A stretch of 64,000 nt of DNA from Camelimonas lactis (GCF_004342915.1 NZ_SLWL01000010.1:1-64000), one strand, 5' to 3'; counted from the stretch's first letter, positions 26,636 to 37,043 are shown. Translations and numbers: made by a program. Notes: generated by a model from the letters alone, not told the origin.

Positions 26636-27331
26636 TCAGGCCCCTGCGGCTGCGATGCGGGCCGGCAACAGGCGGATGGCGGCGTCGTACAGGTCATCGA
26701 AGTGATCGAGCGTGGCGTCCGGGTTCAGTGCGACCACCGGAATGTCGGTGTATCCGAAGGTCATGCCGATCACCGGCACGCCCCCGGCCCTGGCGGCGTT
26801 GATGTCGGCGGCGCTGTCGCCCACCATCACCGCCCGCCCGGGTTCGCCGCCGGCCAGGCGCACCGTTTCCAGGATGTGTCCGGGATGCGGCTTGCGGAAG
26901 GCGAAGGTGTCGCCGCCGGCGATGGCGGCGAAGCGCGGCGTTAGCTCCAGCGCATCGAGCAGCAGGCGCGCCAGACCTTCCAGCTTGTTGGTGCAGACAG
27001 CCAGCCGCCAGCCGGCGTCGGAAAAACGCTGTAGCGCTTGCAGCGCGCCGGGGAATGGGCGCGAATGATCGGCGATATGCGCCGCGTAATAATCAATGAA
27101 CGCGGCGAACAGCGCGTCCATCCGCTCTGGCCCGGCGACGACGCCGGCGGCCGCCATGCCGCGCTCAAGCAGCGCGCGGGCGCCGGCGCCGGTCATTGCC
27201 CGCACCTGGTCCAGGGTCACCGGCGGCAGGCGCTCGCCCGCCAGCACGGCGTTGAGCGTCGCCAGCAGGTCGGGGGCGGTGTCCACCAGCGTCCCATCCA
27301 GGTCCAGCACCAGGGTTGGCGGCGTGATCAT
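26636..27331 (-). CDS. gph: Phosphoglycolate phosphatase (HAD family)
   Basis: A 231-residue haloacid-dehalogenase phosphatase that removes phosphate from 2-phosphoglycolate formed during DNA repair or photorespiration-like side reactions. HAD motif I is LVLDLDGTLVDTAPDLL, motif II the Thr in LAVCTNKLEG, motif III the Lys in FRKPHPG and motif IV VMVGDSAADI. A helical cap lies between motifs I and II. It is divergent from the small exported-protein gene and close to rpiA, an arrangement I recall from Hyphomicrobiales. Confidence 0.92.
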   Translation of the reverse strand: MITPPTLVLDLDGTLVDTAPDLLATLNAVLAGERLPPVTLDQVRAMTGAGARALLERGMAAAGVVAGPERMDALFAAFIDYYAAHIADHSRPFPGALQALQRFSDAGWRLAVCTNKLEGLARLLLDALELTPRFAAIAGGDTFAFRKPHPGHILETVRLAGGEPGRAVMVGDSAADINAARAGGVPVIGMTFGYTDIPVVALNPDATLDHFDDLYDAAIRLLPARIAAAGA

Positions 27332-27549
27332 GCGGGCTCCTGTGGAATTTGGCTGTGCGCCGGCCGCCGTGGGCGACGGCCTGCAAGGAGGGAACTGGCG
27401 GGCTTTTGGCGGGCGGGGCCGGGGCGGTCCAAATCGCGCCGGCCGAAATCGCGCTGGCCATGATATGGCCGTTTGCGACTCTGATACAGTAGCGCCGTCA
27501 CGGTCCGCCAGCGGTCGATTCGTCGCTTCTTGTCACGGGGATTGGATTC

Positions 27550-27945
27550 ATGTCGCAGAAGAAACGCGCCGCGTCGGCCAGTTTGCGGCGCGCGGTGTTC
27601 GCGGGGGCGCTGGCCGCATGCGCGCTGGGCGCCACGGCGGCGCGCGCCGGCAATTATGATTTCGCTCCAGCGCCGCAGGTCGATCTCAACCGCATTTATC
27701 GCGTCGAACGCGTTACCGGCGAGATGGGCGCCTGCCAGTATGGCCTGAAAGAGGGTTCTGTCGGCGTCACCCTGTGCTATGGACCGGGCGAAGGCGGCGG
27801 CGCGCAGACGCCGGGCGATTACCGGCTGGTGACCTCGCGTCACGAGCGGGAAGGCGGGGTGTTCCGCATCAACGATCGCACCGGCGAGATGAGCATCTGC
27901 TACGTCTTCAACGAAAAGGTGGTCTGCACGCCGCAGGCCAGGTAA
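27550..27945 (+). CDS. Small exported protein with two TGEM-Cys repeats
   Basis: A 131-residue hypothetical protein with a signal peptide (residues about 1-33, ending ATAARAG). The mature part holds two similar units: [16 protein letters not shown], then later [16 protein letters not shown]. Both have R-x-x-T-G-E-M-x-x-C, and each is followed by a second Cys (VTLCYG and VVCTP). That suggests two small disulfide-tied hairpins. It lies between gph and rpiA. I do not know a function. Confidence 0.75.
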   Translation: MSQKKRAASASLRRAVFAGALAACALGATAARAGNYDFAPAPQVDLNRIYRVERVTGEMGACQYGLKEGSVGVTLCYGPGEGGGAQTPGDYRLVTSRHEREGGVFRINDRTGEMSICYVFNEKVVCTPQAR

Positions 27946-28127
27946 GGCGCTTTGCGGCGACTGGACCCGGCCGATGTCGGCTCCACGTCGCGCGGCGGCG
28001 GCGCGAACGGCGTGCAAAGCCAGTGTTTCAGGGGCTGGAGCAGGCGTGGGTCTGGTGGACCGGGTTTTGCGCCAGGCGACCCGCCCCAGGCGGCAGGGCC
28101 GGGACAGGACGGCCGGGACAGGACAGG

Positions 28128-28823
28128 ATGAGTTCAGAAGATCTGAAGCGCCAGGCGGCGGCGCGCGCCCTTGAAGCCGTGAGCGACGGCATGCGGCTGG
28201 GGCTGGGCACCGGCTCCACGGCCAGGCATTTCGTCGAACTGCTGGGCGACCGCGTGCGCGGCGGCCTCAAGGTGATCTGCGTCGCCACATCGGAGGCAAC
28301 CCAGGCCCAGGCCGAGGGCGAGGGCATTCCCATGTCCACCCTGGACGAAACGCCTGAGCTTGACCTGGTGGTCGACGGCGCCGACGAACTGGACGAACAG
28401 CTGCGCCTGGTGAAGGGCGGCGGCGGCGCCCTGCTGCGGGAGAAGATCGTCGCCTCCGCCAGCAAGCGCATGATCGTCATTGCCGACGACAGCAAGAAGG
28501 TGGCCGTGCTTGGCAGGTTCCCGCTGCCGGTCGAGGTCAATCCCTTCGGTCTGGAGGTGACGCGCCGGCAGATCGCCGCCGCCGCCGCCCGCTGCGGCTG
28601 CACGGGGGAGCTGACGCTCCGCCAGCGTGACGGCAAGCCCTTCGTCACCGATGGCGGCCATTATATCATTGATTGCCACTTCGCCGTCCTGCCGCAGCCG
28701 GAGGCGCTGGCCGCGGCGCTCGTCGCCATTCCCGGCGTGGTGGAGCATGGCCTGTTCATTGGCCTGGCCACCGGCGTGGTGCTGGCGGCGCCCGGCGGGC
28801 TGGTTGAGCTCGGGCAGGTCTGA
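28128..28823 (+). CDS. rpiA: Ribose-5-phosphate isomerase A
   Basis: Interconverts ribose 5-phosphate and ribulose 5-phosphate in the pentose phosphate pathway. The 231-residue protein has the conserved [37 protein letters not shown] and [13 protein letters not shown], with the active-site Asp, Glu and Lys. [15 protein letters not shown] and DGGHYIIDC follow. ATG 28128 gives the natural start. Upstream DNA repeats GGGACAGGAC several times, a short local repeat that contains the ribosome-binding region. The next gene starts three bases later. Confidence 0.95.
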   Translation: MSSEDLKRQAAARALEAVSDGMRLGLGTGSTARHFVELLGDRVRGGLKVICVATSEATQAQAEGEGIPMSTLDETPELDLVVDGADELDEQLRLVKGGGGALLREKIVASASKRMIVIADDSKKVAVLGRFPLPVEVNPFGLEVTRRQIAAAAARCGCTGELTLRQRDGKPFVTDGGHYIIDCHFAVLPQPEALAAALVAIPGVVEHGLFIGLATGVVLAAPGGLVELGQV

Positions 28824-28825
28824 GC

Positions 28826-29380
28826 ATGGCGGCGGCGGAGCCCGGCGGCTGGACCTGGCGGGCCATGACCGCCGGCGATCTGGCGGCGGTCATGGCGATC
28901 GCGGCGGAGGTTCACCCGGATTATCCCGAGGACGCCGCGGTGTTCGCCGAGCGCCTTGGCCTCTATCCACAGGGGTGCATGGTTCTCGAGACGCGGCAAG
29001 CCGCCGGCGCGCGCCCTGGCGGCTACCTCATTTCCCACCCATGGACCGTCGCCGCGCCGCCGGCGCTCAACAGCCTGCTTGGGGCGCTGCCGCCGTTCCC
29101 GGTCCTGTACTATCTGCATGATCTGGCGCTGGCGCCGGCGGCGCGCGGAACGGGCGCGGCGCGGGCGGCTGTCGCAAGGGCCGTCGCCATGGCGGAGCAG
29201 GGTGGCCTTGACCGGCTCGGTCTGGTGGCGGTGAACGGCGCGGAGGCGTTCTGGCGCCGGTGCGGCTTCACGCCGTCGGCGGATGAGGCGTTGCAGGCGG
29301 CGGCCCGCAAATATGACGCCGCCGCCACGTATATGACCCGCGATGTCGGCGCGCCGGGGCTGGATCCGGCGGATCGCTGA
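28826..29380 (+). CDS. GNAT family N-acetyltransferase
   Basis: Acetyltransferase of 184 residues. The first strand-helix is WRAMTAGDLAAVMAIAAEVH. The central strand pair FPVLYYLHDLALAPAARGTG carries the acetyl-CoA pyrophosphate loop (the R/Q-x-x-G-x-G/A motif). The closing strand is LVAVNGAEAFWRRCGF. It is tightly coupled to rpiA with a two-base gap. The acceptor substrate is unknown. Confidence 0.85.
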   Translation: MAAAEPGGWTWRAMTAGDLAAVMAIAAEVHPDYPEDAAVFAERLGLYPQGCMVLETRQAAGARPGGYLISHPWTVAAPPALNSLLGALPPFPVLYYLHDLALAPAARGTGAARAAVARAVAMAEQGGLDRLGLVAVNGAEAFWRRCGFTPSADEALQAAARKYDAAATYMTRDVGAPGLDPADR

Positions 29381-29541
29381 GACGGGCATGTTCCCTGGCG
29401 GGCGTCTTTCGGAACGGGACGCCAGGCGGAAAGGGGCGGTATTTCATTCCGTGTGATGGCATGTTGCCCGGGATGGTCGTATGAGATGGCGCCCCGGAAG
29501 CGTCGTTCCGGAGGCCGGAAACTGGTGAGCTGGAGAGACTG

Positions 29542-30048
29542 ATGAACCGATTTGCCCGCCTTGCCGTCGTTGGCCTGATCGCGGTTGCGGCGCCTCTGGC
29601 CGCCGGCGCCGCCCTTGCGCAGGGCAAGGAGCCGACAGAAGCCCAGATGACCGTGGCCCGTGAGGTGGTGAAGGCTTCGGGCCTCGACCGCTCGTTCGAG
29701 GCGGTGATTCCCGGCCTGTTCGCCCAGGTGCGCGAGCAACTGGTGACGCGCCCTGAAATCAAGGCGGACGTCGAGGAAATCATCACCAAGATCACGCCGG
29801 AAATTAACGCCAAGACCAATGACATGGTCAACGTGGCGGCAAAAATCTTCGCCGAGCAGATTCCAGAAGCTGATCTTACGCAGATCGCCGCCTTCTTCAC
29901 TTCGCCGGCCGGCGTGAAATATGTGCAGAGCCAGCCAGCCGTCATGCAGGAGATGATGACGCGCATGCAGGACTGGACCCAGTCCCTGTCGGGCGTCGTC
30001 GTCGAGCGCATCCGCAACGAACTGCGCCAGCGCGGCAAGACGTTCTGA
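29542..30048 (+). CDS. DUF2059 exported protein
   Basis: A 168-residue exported protein. A signal peptide ends at GAALAQG (residues about 1-27), then an all-helical DUF2059 domain carries the typical AEQIPEADLTQIAAFFTSPA and GVKYVQSQPAVMQEM. The family is widespread in proteobacteria with no proven activity. Its place between rpiA and gor is conserved in Hyphomicrobiales as far as I recall. The spacer before it (29381-29541) contains a short inverted repeat (GGCGTC / GACGCC). Confidence 0.88.
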   Translation: MNRFARLAVVGLIAVAAPLAAGAALAQGKEPTEAQMTVAREVVKASGLDRSFEAVIPGLFAQVREQLVTRPEIKADVEEIITKITPEINAKTNDMVNVAAKIFAEQIPEADLTQIAAFFTSPAGVKYVQSQPAVMQEMMTRMQDWTQSLSGVVVERIRNELRQRGKTF

Positions 30049-30106
30049 GGCCGGGCGGCGGCAGGCCGTCCACGAAACGGCGAAAGACAGGGCGGGGACG
30101 CCAGAC

Positions 30107-31399
30107 ATGACGACAGCCGACGCCCCGAACCACACGCCAGCCTCTGCGTCCGGCCACTATCTGGAGCAGGCCGCCTGGGTGGTGCTGGCGGCCATGCCGC
30201 TGGCGCTGGCCTTCGCCGTGCGCTCATCGGCGGCGCTGATCGGCGTAGCCGCGCTGCTGGCTCTTGCCGGCGCCGTGGTTGCGGGCCGGGGACGGGCGCT
30301 CGCGGCCGACGCCTGGGCGCGCGCCCGGTCGCTGCCGGGCGCTTTTCTGCCCCTTTTCGCGGCCCTCGCCGCCGCTTCCCTGCTCTGGCATCCATTTCCC
30401 CGTCTGGGGCTGTTCGCCATGGGGGAGGCGTTCGCGCCCCTCGTCGCCGCGGCCATTCTTGGCCTCAGTCTTGGCCGGTTGCGGCGCCGCGCCGTGTTCA
30501 TCCTGTTCGCCAGCCTGTTTGCCCTGGCCTGCGTCGAGGTGCTGGTCGAGCTGTTTACCGGCATGGCCTGGCGTTACGCCGTTGGCATGCGCCCGGCGTT
30601 GTTTGTCCTCAACAAGCCGGTGATCTGCTTCGTCGTGCTGTACTGGCCGCTGTGGAGCCTGTCGGAAGGCGCGCCGCGTCGCGGGCTGATGATGGGCGCG
30701 CTCGCCGTGCTGATGGCCGCCGCGGTGTTCAAATCCGTTTCCGGCGCCGCCATGCTGGCGCTGATATGCGGCGCCCTGACGTTTGGCCTGGCCCGTCTTG
30801 CGCCGCGTTTCGCCTGGGGGCTGGTGATGGCTGGCCTGTTCGCCGCGCTGGCGCTGGCGCCGGTGAAGGGCGATCTGGCCCAGCGCGCCGTGCCTGGCTG
30901 GGCGCTGGACCGTTTGCAATCCCTGCATGCCCGCGACCGCGTTGAAATCTGGCAGAGCTTTGGCGAGGTGACGCTGCTGCGGCCGTTCACCGGCGCCGGC
31001 TTCGGCGTCAGCCCGAAAATGGGCGACGCTCCGGTGGCGCTGCTGGTCCCCGGCGAGCATCGCACCCTGCTGGCCGTTGGCCATCCCCACGACATGTTCC
31101 TGCAGATCTGGGCGGAACTGGGCGTGCTTGGCGCGCTGCTGGCGGCTGTGGCTCTCGCCTGGCTGGGCAAGGCGCTGCTGGTTCTGCGCCGGCGCGAGGA
31201 GTTGCCGCCGGCGCTGGCGGCGATAGCCGCCGTCCTTGTCATCGCCGAGGTGGGCCATGGCGCCTGGCAGGGCTGGTGGCTGGCCATTCTCGGCGCGGCG
31301 GCCATCTGGTTTTGCAAATCCTTCGAAGCCGTGCGTTACGACACGGCGTCCGGCTCTCGCGCGGGTAAGAGTGGCCCCGGGCGGAACATTGACCAGTAG
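30107..31399 (+). CDS. O-antigen ligase-like membrane protein (Wzy_C)
   Basis: Polytopic inner-membrane protein of 430 residues with about ten to twelve hydrophobic segments. The periplasmic Wzy_C loop has RDRVEIWQSFGEVTLLRPF, TGAGFGVSP and GHPHDMFLQIWAELGVLGA. The His-x-His and Arg residues are those needed for glycan transfer. It would ligate O-antigen to lipid A-core or polymerise a polysaccharide. It stands between DUF2059 and gor with no other surface-sugar genes nearby, so its partner glycan is not evident. Confidence 0.87.
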   Translation: MTTADAPNHTPASASGHYLEQAAWVVLAAMPLALAFAVRSSAALIGVAALLALAGAVVAGRGRALAADAWARARSLPGAFLPLFAALAAASLLWHPFPRLGLFAMGEAFAPLVAAAILGLSLGRLRRRAVFILFASLFALACVEVLVELFTGMAWRYAVGMRPALFVLNKPVICFVVLYWPLWSLSEGAPRRGLMMGALAVLMAAAVFKSVSGAAMLALICGALTFGLARLAPRFAWGLVMAGLFAALALAPVKGDLAQRAVPGWALDRLQSLHARDRVEIWQSFGEVTLLRPFTGAGFGVSPKMGDAPVALLVPGEHRTLLAVGHPHDMFLQIWAELGVLGALLAAVALAWLGKALLVLRRREELPPALAAIAAVLVIAEVGHGAWQGWWLAILGAAAIWFCKSFEAVRYDTASGSRAGKSGPGRNIDQ

Positions 31400-31456
31400 A
31401 ACATTCTTGCGAAGCGGCCGCCGGCTTTGGGGCGCGCCGCCACAGGAGCTTGCCAG

Positions 31457-32821
31457 ATGAGCGCGTATGACGTGGACCTGTTTGTCATTGGCGGTGGTTC
31501 CGGCGGCGTGCGCGCGGCGCGCGTCGCGGCGACCCACGGCGCCCGCGTCATGGTCGCCGAAGAGTTTCGCATGGGCGGCACCTGCGTCATTCGCGGCTGC
31601 GTGCCGAAGAAACTGCTGGTTTACGCCAGCCGTTTCGCGCACGAATTCGCCGACAGCGCCGGTTTCGGCTGGACGCTGCCCCAGGCCCCGGTGTTCGACT
31701 GGGCCAGCCTGATCGCCCGCAAGGACGCGGAAATCACCCGCCTTGAGGGGCTGTACCGCAACAATCTGGCCAATTCCGGCGTTGAGATTGTTGACGCCCG
31801 CGCCGTCGTCGCCGGCCCCAACGCTGTGCGCCTGCTGCCGGATGGGCGCATTGTCACGGCGGAGCGCATCCTCGTCGCCACCGGCGCCTGGCCGACGCAG
31901 CTTCCCGGCGCGCCTGGCGTCGAGCACGCCATCACCTCCAACGAGGCCCTGCACCTGCCGCGCCAGCCGCGCCGCATCATGGTCGTCGGCGCCGGTTATA
32001 TCGCCGTGGAGTTCGCCGGCATTTTCGCTGGCCTCGGCAGCGCGGTGACGCTGGTGCATCGCGGCGACCGGCTGCTGCGCGGCTTCGATCACGACCTGCA
32101 GGATGGTCTCGTCGCCGCCCTCGGCCAGCAGATGGATCTGCGCCTCGGCCGTCAGCTGGCGCGCATCGATCGCACGGCCGATGGCCTGGACGTGGCGTTG
32201 ACCGATGGTGAAACGGTTCAGGTCGACGCCGTGCTGCTGGCGATCGGCCGCCTGCCCAATACCCGCGGCCTCGGCCTGGAGGAGGCCGGCGTCAAGCTGG
32301 ACGCGCTGGGCGCGGTGCAGGTGGACGACTACTCCTGCACCAGCGTTCCCTCCATTTACGCCGTGGGCGACGTGACCAACCGGGTCAATCTGACCCCGGT
32401 CGCCATCCGCGAGGGGCACGCCTTCGCCGACACCGTGTATGGCGGCCGCCCCACCACGGTTGACCACAGCCTCATTCCAACGGCGGTGTTCTCGACGCCG
32501 GAGATTGGAACCGTCGGCCTGACGGAAGAGCAGGCGCGCGCCCGCCATGGCGACCCGTTGATCTTCCGCACCGCGTTCCGCCCCATGAAGGCGACCCTCT
32601 CCGGCAGCGCCGAGCGGATGATGATGAAGATCATCGTCGATCGCGCCACGGACCGGGTGCTCGGCGTGCATATCCTTGGCGAAGGGGCGGGCGAGATGAT
32701 CCAGGTGCTCGGCGTCGCCGTCGCCATGGGGGCCACCAAGGCGGATTTCGACCGGACCATCGCCGTGCATCCCACCGCGGCCGAGGAACTGGTCACCCTG
32801 CGCGCGCCGGTCAATCCGTAA
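31457..32821 (+). CDS. gor: Glutathione-disulfide reductase
   Basis: NADPH- and FAD-dependent enzyme that keeps glutathione reduced; 454 residues. It has the FAD motif DLFVIGGGSGGVRAAR and the redox disulfide GGTCVIRGCVPKK (Cys43 and Cys48), characteristic of glutathione reductase. The NAD(P) motif is VVGAGYIAVEFAGIFAG, followed by GDVTNRVNLTPVAI and the C-terminal His-Glu pair in AVHPTAAEELVTLR. ATG 31457 follows CAGGAG. It supports the GST encoded at 9.9 kb by supplying glutathione. It is followed by a 290-base spacer and the DAHP synthase gene. Confidence 0.94.
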   Translation: MSAYDVDLFVIGGGSGGVRAARVAATHGARVMVAEEFRMGGTCVIRGCVPKKLLVYASRFAHEFADSAGFGWTLPQAPVFDWASLIARKDAEITRLEGLYRNNLANSGVEIVDARAVVAGPNAVRLLPDGRIVTAERILVATGAWPTQLPGAPGVEHAITSNEALHLPRQPRRIMVVGAGYIAVEFAGIFAGLGSAVTLVHRGDRLLRGFDHDLQDGLVAALGQQMDLRLGRQLARIDRTADGLDVALTDGETVQVDAVLLAIGRLPNTRGLGLEEAGVKLDALGAVQVDDYSCTSVPSIYAVGDVTNRVNLTPVAIREGHAFADTVYGGRPTTVDHSLIPTAVFSTPEIGTVGLTEEQARARHGDPLIFRTAFRPMKATLSGSAERMMMKIIVDRATDRVLGVHILGEGAGEMIQVLGVAVAMGATKADFDRTIAVHPTAAEELVTLRAPVNP

Positions 32822-33113
32822 GCCGGAACCGGAGAGCCAAACCTCCGTGATCCGGGGCGCCTCCGGGTGTTGGACGCCTTGAGGCCGCCCCGCCCGAAAG
32901 GCGCCGCGCAAAAGACTTCATTATTGTTAACTTAAGCGGTATAAGCCCCGCTTCTGGAGGTGTCCGTCGCGGCGCGGGACGTGCTGCGGGGTGACATTCC
33001 GACAATAACGGGCAGGGCGCCACAGCCAGCAAGGGCGGTCGCGTTGCAGACAAATGCCCGGGGGCAGTGCGGCGGCTGCCATCCACAAACGGCCCGCCGC
33101 GGGAGTGACGAAG

Positions 33114-34499
33114 ATGAGTGAGCGGTGGACGCCCGCCTCATGGCGCCAGAAACCAGTGCAGCAGATGCCGGCCTATCCCGACGCCGCCGCCCTTGCGGCT
33201 GTCGAGGAGCAGCTGTCCGCGTTTCCGCCGCTGGTTTTTGCCGGTGAGGCGCGGCAACTGAAGCGCGCGCTCGGCAAGGTCGCTGCTGGCGAAGCTTTTC
33301 TGCTTCAGGGCGGCGATTGCGCCGAAGCATTTGCCGAACATAGCGCCGACAATATCCGCGACTTTTTCCGCGTCTTCCTGCAGATGGCGGTGGTGCTCAC
33401 CTTCGCCGGCGCCTCGCCGGTGGTGAAGGTTGGCCGTGTCGCTGGCCAGTTCGCCAAGCCGCGTTCGGCCAACACCGAAACCATCGACGGCGTCGAGCTG
33501 CCGAGCTATCGCGGCGACATTGTCAACGACATCGGCTTCACCGCCGAAGCGCGTTCGCCGGACCCGCGTCGCCAGCTCATGGCCTTCCGCCAGTCGGCCG
33601 CGACGCTGAACCTGATCCGCGCCTTCGCCAACGGCGGTTACGCCAATCTGGACAACGTGCATCGCTGGATGCTGGGCTTCGTCAAGGACAGCCCGCAGTC
33701 GGGCCGTTACCAGGAGCTGGCCAACCGCATCACCGAGTCGCTCGACTTCATGCGGGCCATCGGCATCGATCCGGAAACCCATCCGGAGATGCGCTCGACC
33801 GAGTTTTACACCAGCCATGAGGCGCTGCTGCTCGGCTACGAACAGGCGCTGACCCGCGTCGATTCGACCACCGGCGACTGGTACGCCACCTCCGGCCACA
33901 TGCTGTGGATCGGCGACCGCACCCGTCAGCTCGACCATGCCCACGTGGAGTATTTCCGCGGCGTGCAGAACCCCATTGGCGTCAAGTGCGGTCCTTCGCT
34001 CAGCGGCGACGAACTGCTGAAGCTGATCGACGTGCTGAACCCGGAGAACGAGCCTGGTCGCCTGACGCTGATCTGCCGCTTCGGCGCCGACAAGGCTGGC
34101 GATCATCTGCCGGGCCTGGTGCGGGCGGTGCAGCGCGAGGGCCGCTCGGTGGTGTGGTCGTGCGATCCGATGCACGGCAACACGGTGAAGGCTGGCTCGT
34201 TCAAGACCCGGCCGTTCGACCTCATCATGTCGGAAGTGAAAACCTTCTTCGACGTGCATGCGGCCGAGGGAACCTACGCCGGCGGCATCCATCTGGAGAT
34301 GACCGGCAAGGACGTTACCGAATGCACCGGCGGCGCCCGCGCCATCTCCGAGGCTGGCCTGTCCGACCGCTACCACACCCACTGCGACCCGCGCCTCAAC
34401 GCGGAGCAGGCGATCGAGCTGGCCTTCCTGGTCGCCGAGCGCCTGAAGCAGGAGCGGTCCGACAAGCTGCGCGACCAGCGCGCCGCCGCGGCCGAGTAA
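33114..34499 (+). CDS. aroG: DAHP synthase, class II (shikimate pathway)
   Basis: Condenses phosphoenolpyruvate with erythrose 4-phosphate, the first step to aromatic amino acids. The 461-residue protein is the plant-like class II type: [18 protein letters not shown] at the start, then [24 protein letters not shown] and [42 protein letters not shown] and [17 protein letters not shown] follow. ATG 33114 is taken as start. The upstream spacer has TTCATT and TATAAG separated by 17 bases (about 32916-32944), a weak promoter candidate. A strong terminator follows the stop. Confidence 0.95.
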   Translation: MSERWTPASWRQKPVQQMPAYPDAAALAAVEEQLSAFPPLVFAGEARQLKRALGKVAAGEAFLLQGGDCAEAFAEHSADNIRDFFRVFLQMAVVLTFAGASPVVKVGRVAGQFAKPRSANTETIDGVELPSYRGDIVNDIGFTAEARSPDPRRQLMAFRQSAATLNLIRAFANGGYANLDNVHRWMLGFVKDSPQSGRYQELANRITESLDFMRAIGIDPETHPEMRSTEFYTSHEALLLGYEQALTRVDSTTGDWYATSGHMLWIGDRTRQLDHAHVEYFRGVQNPIGVKCGPSLSGDELLKLIDVLNPENEPGRLTLICRFGADKAGDHLPGLVRAVQREGRSVVWSCDPMHGNTVKAGSFKTRPFDLIMSEVKTFFDVHAAEGTYAGGIHLEMTGKDVTECTGGARAISEAGLSDRYHTHCDPRLNAEQAIELAFLVAERLKQERSDKLRDQRAAAAE

Positions 34500-34522
34500 G
34501 GCCGGCAACGCGCCAGACAGGC

Positions 34523-34557
34523 AAAAGCCCCGGATCACGCCGATCCGGGGCTTTTTT
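34523..34557. terminator. Bidirectional Rho-independent terminator
   Basis: AAAAGCCCCGGATC pairs with GATCCGGGGCTTTT around ACGCC and is followed by TT. The A run on the left gives a T run on the other strand, so it can also end the convergent AT-rich gene at 34.6 kb. Confidence 0.9.
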
Positions 34558-34598
34558 GTGGTCAGGTTCTCCCGCCGGCTCGCCGGCTGCGGATGTTC

Positions 34599-35177
34599 TC
34601 AAAAATGGATAATGGCGAAATCCGCAATGTCCTCCAGACCCGTCAGATCGCTGGCGTGGCGTTCTTCAAACCGGTAGCCGGCGGATGGTTTGATTTTCCC
34701 GGCTATGGCGGCCCCCTTCTCCGCCCGGGGCATGGTCAGGGGTTCGGTGCGCAGGCGCTTCTGAAGCGCTCCCATATGGAATGGCGAGACGTACAGCACG
34801 CGCTCACCATCGGCGCGCACGCCCATGTTGACCATGACTTCGGTATCTGATCTGCGGTAACCTTCATGAAAAAGTTCGGAAAAATGCTTGAAATCTGAAA
34901 TACTTATTGGACCATTTGCTTTTTCTATATAATCATTATGTATGAAATCATCCAGGTGAATGTGGCCGACAGATTTGTATCGCCTCTGATAGATGCGGTT
35001 AACGCCATCTTGCTGAAATGTCGTCATCGCCTTGTTCGTGTAAGCTTCTCGTGTGGCGCTGTCGGGGAAGGTCGGGGCTTTTGCCTGCAATGTCCGCATG
35101 CGAAGCGGCGTGCGTTGTTCGAGTGTTAATGTATTGGGATAGTGGAAATGTTGTGGAATTCTGGGGGAGAAGTTCAT
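34599..35177 (-). CDS. Hypothetical protein, AT-rich orphan gene
   Basis: A 192-residue soluble protein with no signal peptide or membrane segment and no family I recognise. It starts MNFSPRIPQHFHYPN, is rich in His, Tyr, Phe and Arg, and ends LEDIADFAIIHF. ATG 35177 is chosen because AGGAACG lies upstream; a start six codons earlier is possible. The 5' two-thirds are distinctly AT-richer than the flanking DAHP synthase and gltX genes, as in the effector-like genes at 43-46 kb, so it may be acquired. A secreted effector or toxin is one guess; nothing in the sequence proves it. Confidence 0.6.
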   Translation of the reverse strand: MNFSPRIPQHFHYPNTLTLEQRTPLRMRTLQAKAPTFPDSATREAYTNKAMTTFQQDGVNRIYQRRYKSVGHIHLDDFIHNDYIEKANGPISISDFKHFSELFHEGYRRSDTEVMVNMGVRADGERVLYVSPFHMGALQKRLRTEPLTMPRAEKGAAIAGKIKPSAGYRFEERHASDLTGLEDIADFAIIHF

Positions 35178-35356
35178 CGTTTTCGTTCCTGACATTTGTC
35201 CGGTAGTTTTGCAATTCTATACGGCTACGATGCGCTGGCCCCCATGATGCTGGAACGGGTGGCCTACGACGGCCAATGCTCATGGAGCGCGTTGCATCTG
35301 GTCGGTGGCTCGGTCATAAGCTGGCTGTGTCCGTCCAGCTTGAGCGCCATTTCCCC

Positions 35357-36691
35357 ATGATCGTCCGTTTCGCCCCTTCGCCCACCGGCTATCTGCACAT
35401 CGGCAATGCCCGCACGGCCTTGCTGAACGCGCTGCTGGCGCGGCGCGCTGGCGGGCGCTTTATCCTGCGCCTCGACGACACGGATCAGGAGCGCTCACGC
35501 GCCGAATACGCGGCGGCGATCCGTGAGGACCTCGCCTGGCTTGGCCTGGCCCCGGATCAGGAGTTCCGCCAGTCCGACCGCATGGCGGCCTATGAGGCGG
35601 CGGCGCAGCGTTTGCGCGACGCCGGCCGGCTGTATGCCTGCTACGAAACCGCCGACGAACTGGAGCGTCGCCGCAAGCGCCAGCTGGCGCGCGGGCTGCC
35701 GCCGGTTTACGACCGGGCGGCGCTGAAGCTGACCGACGCGGAAAAGGCCGATCTGGAAGCCCAGGGACGGCGTCCACACTGGCGCTTTCTGCTGGAGCCG
35801 GGCGTGGTGACCTGGACCGATCTGGTGCGCGGCGACTCGCGGGTCGAGAGCGGCTCGCTGTCCGATCCGGTGCTGATCCGCGAAGACGGCAGTTTCCTCT
35901 ACACGCTGCCGTCGGTGGTCGACGACGCCGGGATGGGCGTCACCCATGTGGTGCGCGGTGAGGATCATGTCACCAACACCGCCGCCCAGATCCAGATTTT
36001 CGAGGCGCTGGGCGCGGCGCCGCCCCTGTTCGGGCACCATAACCTGCTCACCACGGCGAGCGGCGAGGGGCTGTCCAAGCGTCTTGGCCACCTCTCCCTG
36101 CGCGGCCTGCGCGACAGCGGCCTGGAGCCGATGGCGGTGGCCGCGCTGGCGGTTCTTGTCGGCACGGCGGAAGCGGTGCGTCCCGTCGCCGATCTCGACG
36201 CCCTGGCCGCCCTGGTCGATCTGTCCGGCATTTCCCGTGCGCCGGCGAAATTCGACGAAAACGAACTGGCCAGCCTTAACGCCCGGCTGCTGCACGATAT
36301 GTCGTGGGCCGACGCAGCCCCGCGCCTGGCGGCGTTGGGGCTCCCCGCCAGCGAACCGCTGTGGCTGGCGGTGCGCGGCAATATCAGCCGCCTTGCCGAG
36401 GTCACGGACTGGGCGCGCGTCATCGCCTCAGGCCCGGATGGGACGGCGGATCCAGGCATGACCGACGCCTTCCGCGTCGCCGCCGCCAGCGCGCTGCCGG
36501 CTGAGCCATGGTCGACGGAGACGTGGAAACAGTGGACCAGCGCCATCCGCGACCAGACCGGCGCAAAGGGCAAGGCGCTGTTCATGCCGCTGCGCCTCGC
36601 GCTCACCGGCCGCGAACATGGTCCCGAACTGGCGGCGCTGCTGCCGCTGATCGGTCGCGCCGAAACCCTGCGCCGGCTTGGGGGCGCGTAA
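35357..36691 (+). CDS. gltX: Glutamyl-tRNA synthetase
   Basis: Class I aminoacyl-tRNA synthetase of 444 residues. The N-terminus [20 protein letters not shown] contains the HIGH-type motif, and [13 protein letters not shown] is the KMSKS-type loop. [20 protein letters not shown] is also typical. ATG 35357 is the natural start. The length and the LSKRLG form match the second GluRS that many alphaproteobacteria carry; such pairs can split charging of tRNA-Glu and tRNA-Gln before amidation. Whether another copy exists is not visible here. Confidence 0.93.
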   Translation: MIVRFAPSPTGYLHIGNARTALLNALLARRAGGRFILRLDDTDQERSRAEYAAAIREDLAWLGLAPDQEFRQSDRMAAYEAAAQRLRDAGRLYACYETADELERRRKRQLARGLPPVYDRAALKLTDAEKADLEAQGRRPHWRFLLEPGVVTWTDLVRGDSRVESGSLSDPVLIREDGSFLYTLPSVVDDAGMGVTHVVRGEDHVTNTAAQIQIFEALGAAPPLFGHHNLLTTASGEGLSKRLGHLSLRGLRDSGLEPMAVAALAVLVGTAEAVRPVADLDALAALVDLSGISRAPAKFDENELASLNARLLHDMSWADAAPRLAALGLPASEPLWLAVRGNISRLAEVTDWARVIASGPDGTADPGMTDAFRVAAASALPAEPWSTETWKQWTSAIRDQTGAKGKALFMPLRLALTGREHGPELAALLPLIGRAETLRRLGGA

Positions 36692-37043
36692 ACGGCATGG
36701 CATCCGCCGTCTGTTGACCGCACGCAAACGCGCCGACGCATAACCGGCGCCGTCGTGGCCGGACAGGATCTGGCCCCATTCACATTGTGACGTCAGGCGA
36801 GGTGCGGCTGTATCGCATGAACGGCACACGCCACACGCTCTGGCGATGGCCGGCGCCGGCTGCTGGCTCACGGTGGTTGGCGCACAATGGCGGCGGTCAT
36901 GAGCAGCCGATAGGCGGGCGATGGCGCGACTGGCGGCCTGCGGGGCGCGGCGACGGCGCGCGGTTGCCGCACGGTTGCCTGCAGCGCCGCGATGCGCGCT
37001 GTCGGTGATGTGTGCTGTGCTGGAGCTTGGCGCCCGGGCTGCC
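36692..37043. other. Spacer between convergent gltX and DUF2865 genes
   Basis: About 350 bases between convergent stops with no supported gene. Open frames are Arg/Ala-rich and look like noise. No terminator with a T tract was found. Confidence 0.45.

Noticed and set aside
30224-32911. 895-codon open frame on the minus strand
   Set aside because: It is antisense to the O-antigen ligase and gor genes, is His/Gln/Arg-rich and has no family character; long antisense frames are expected in GC-rich DNA.
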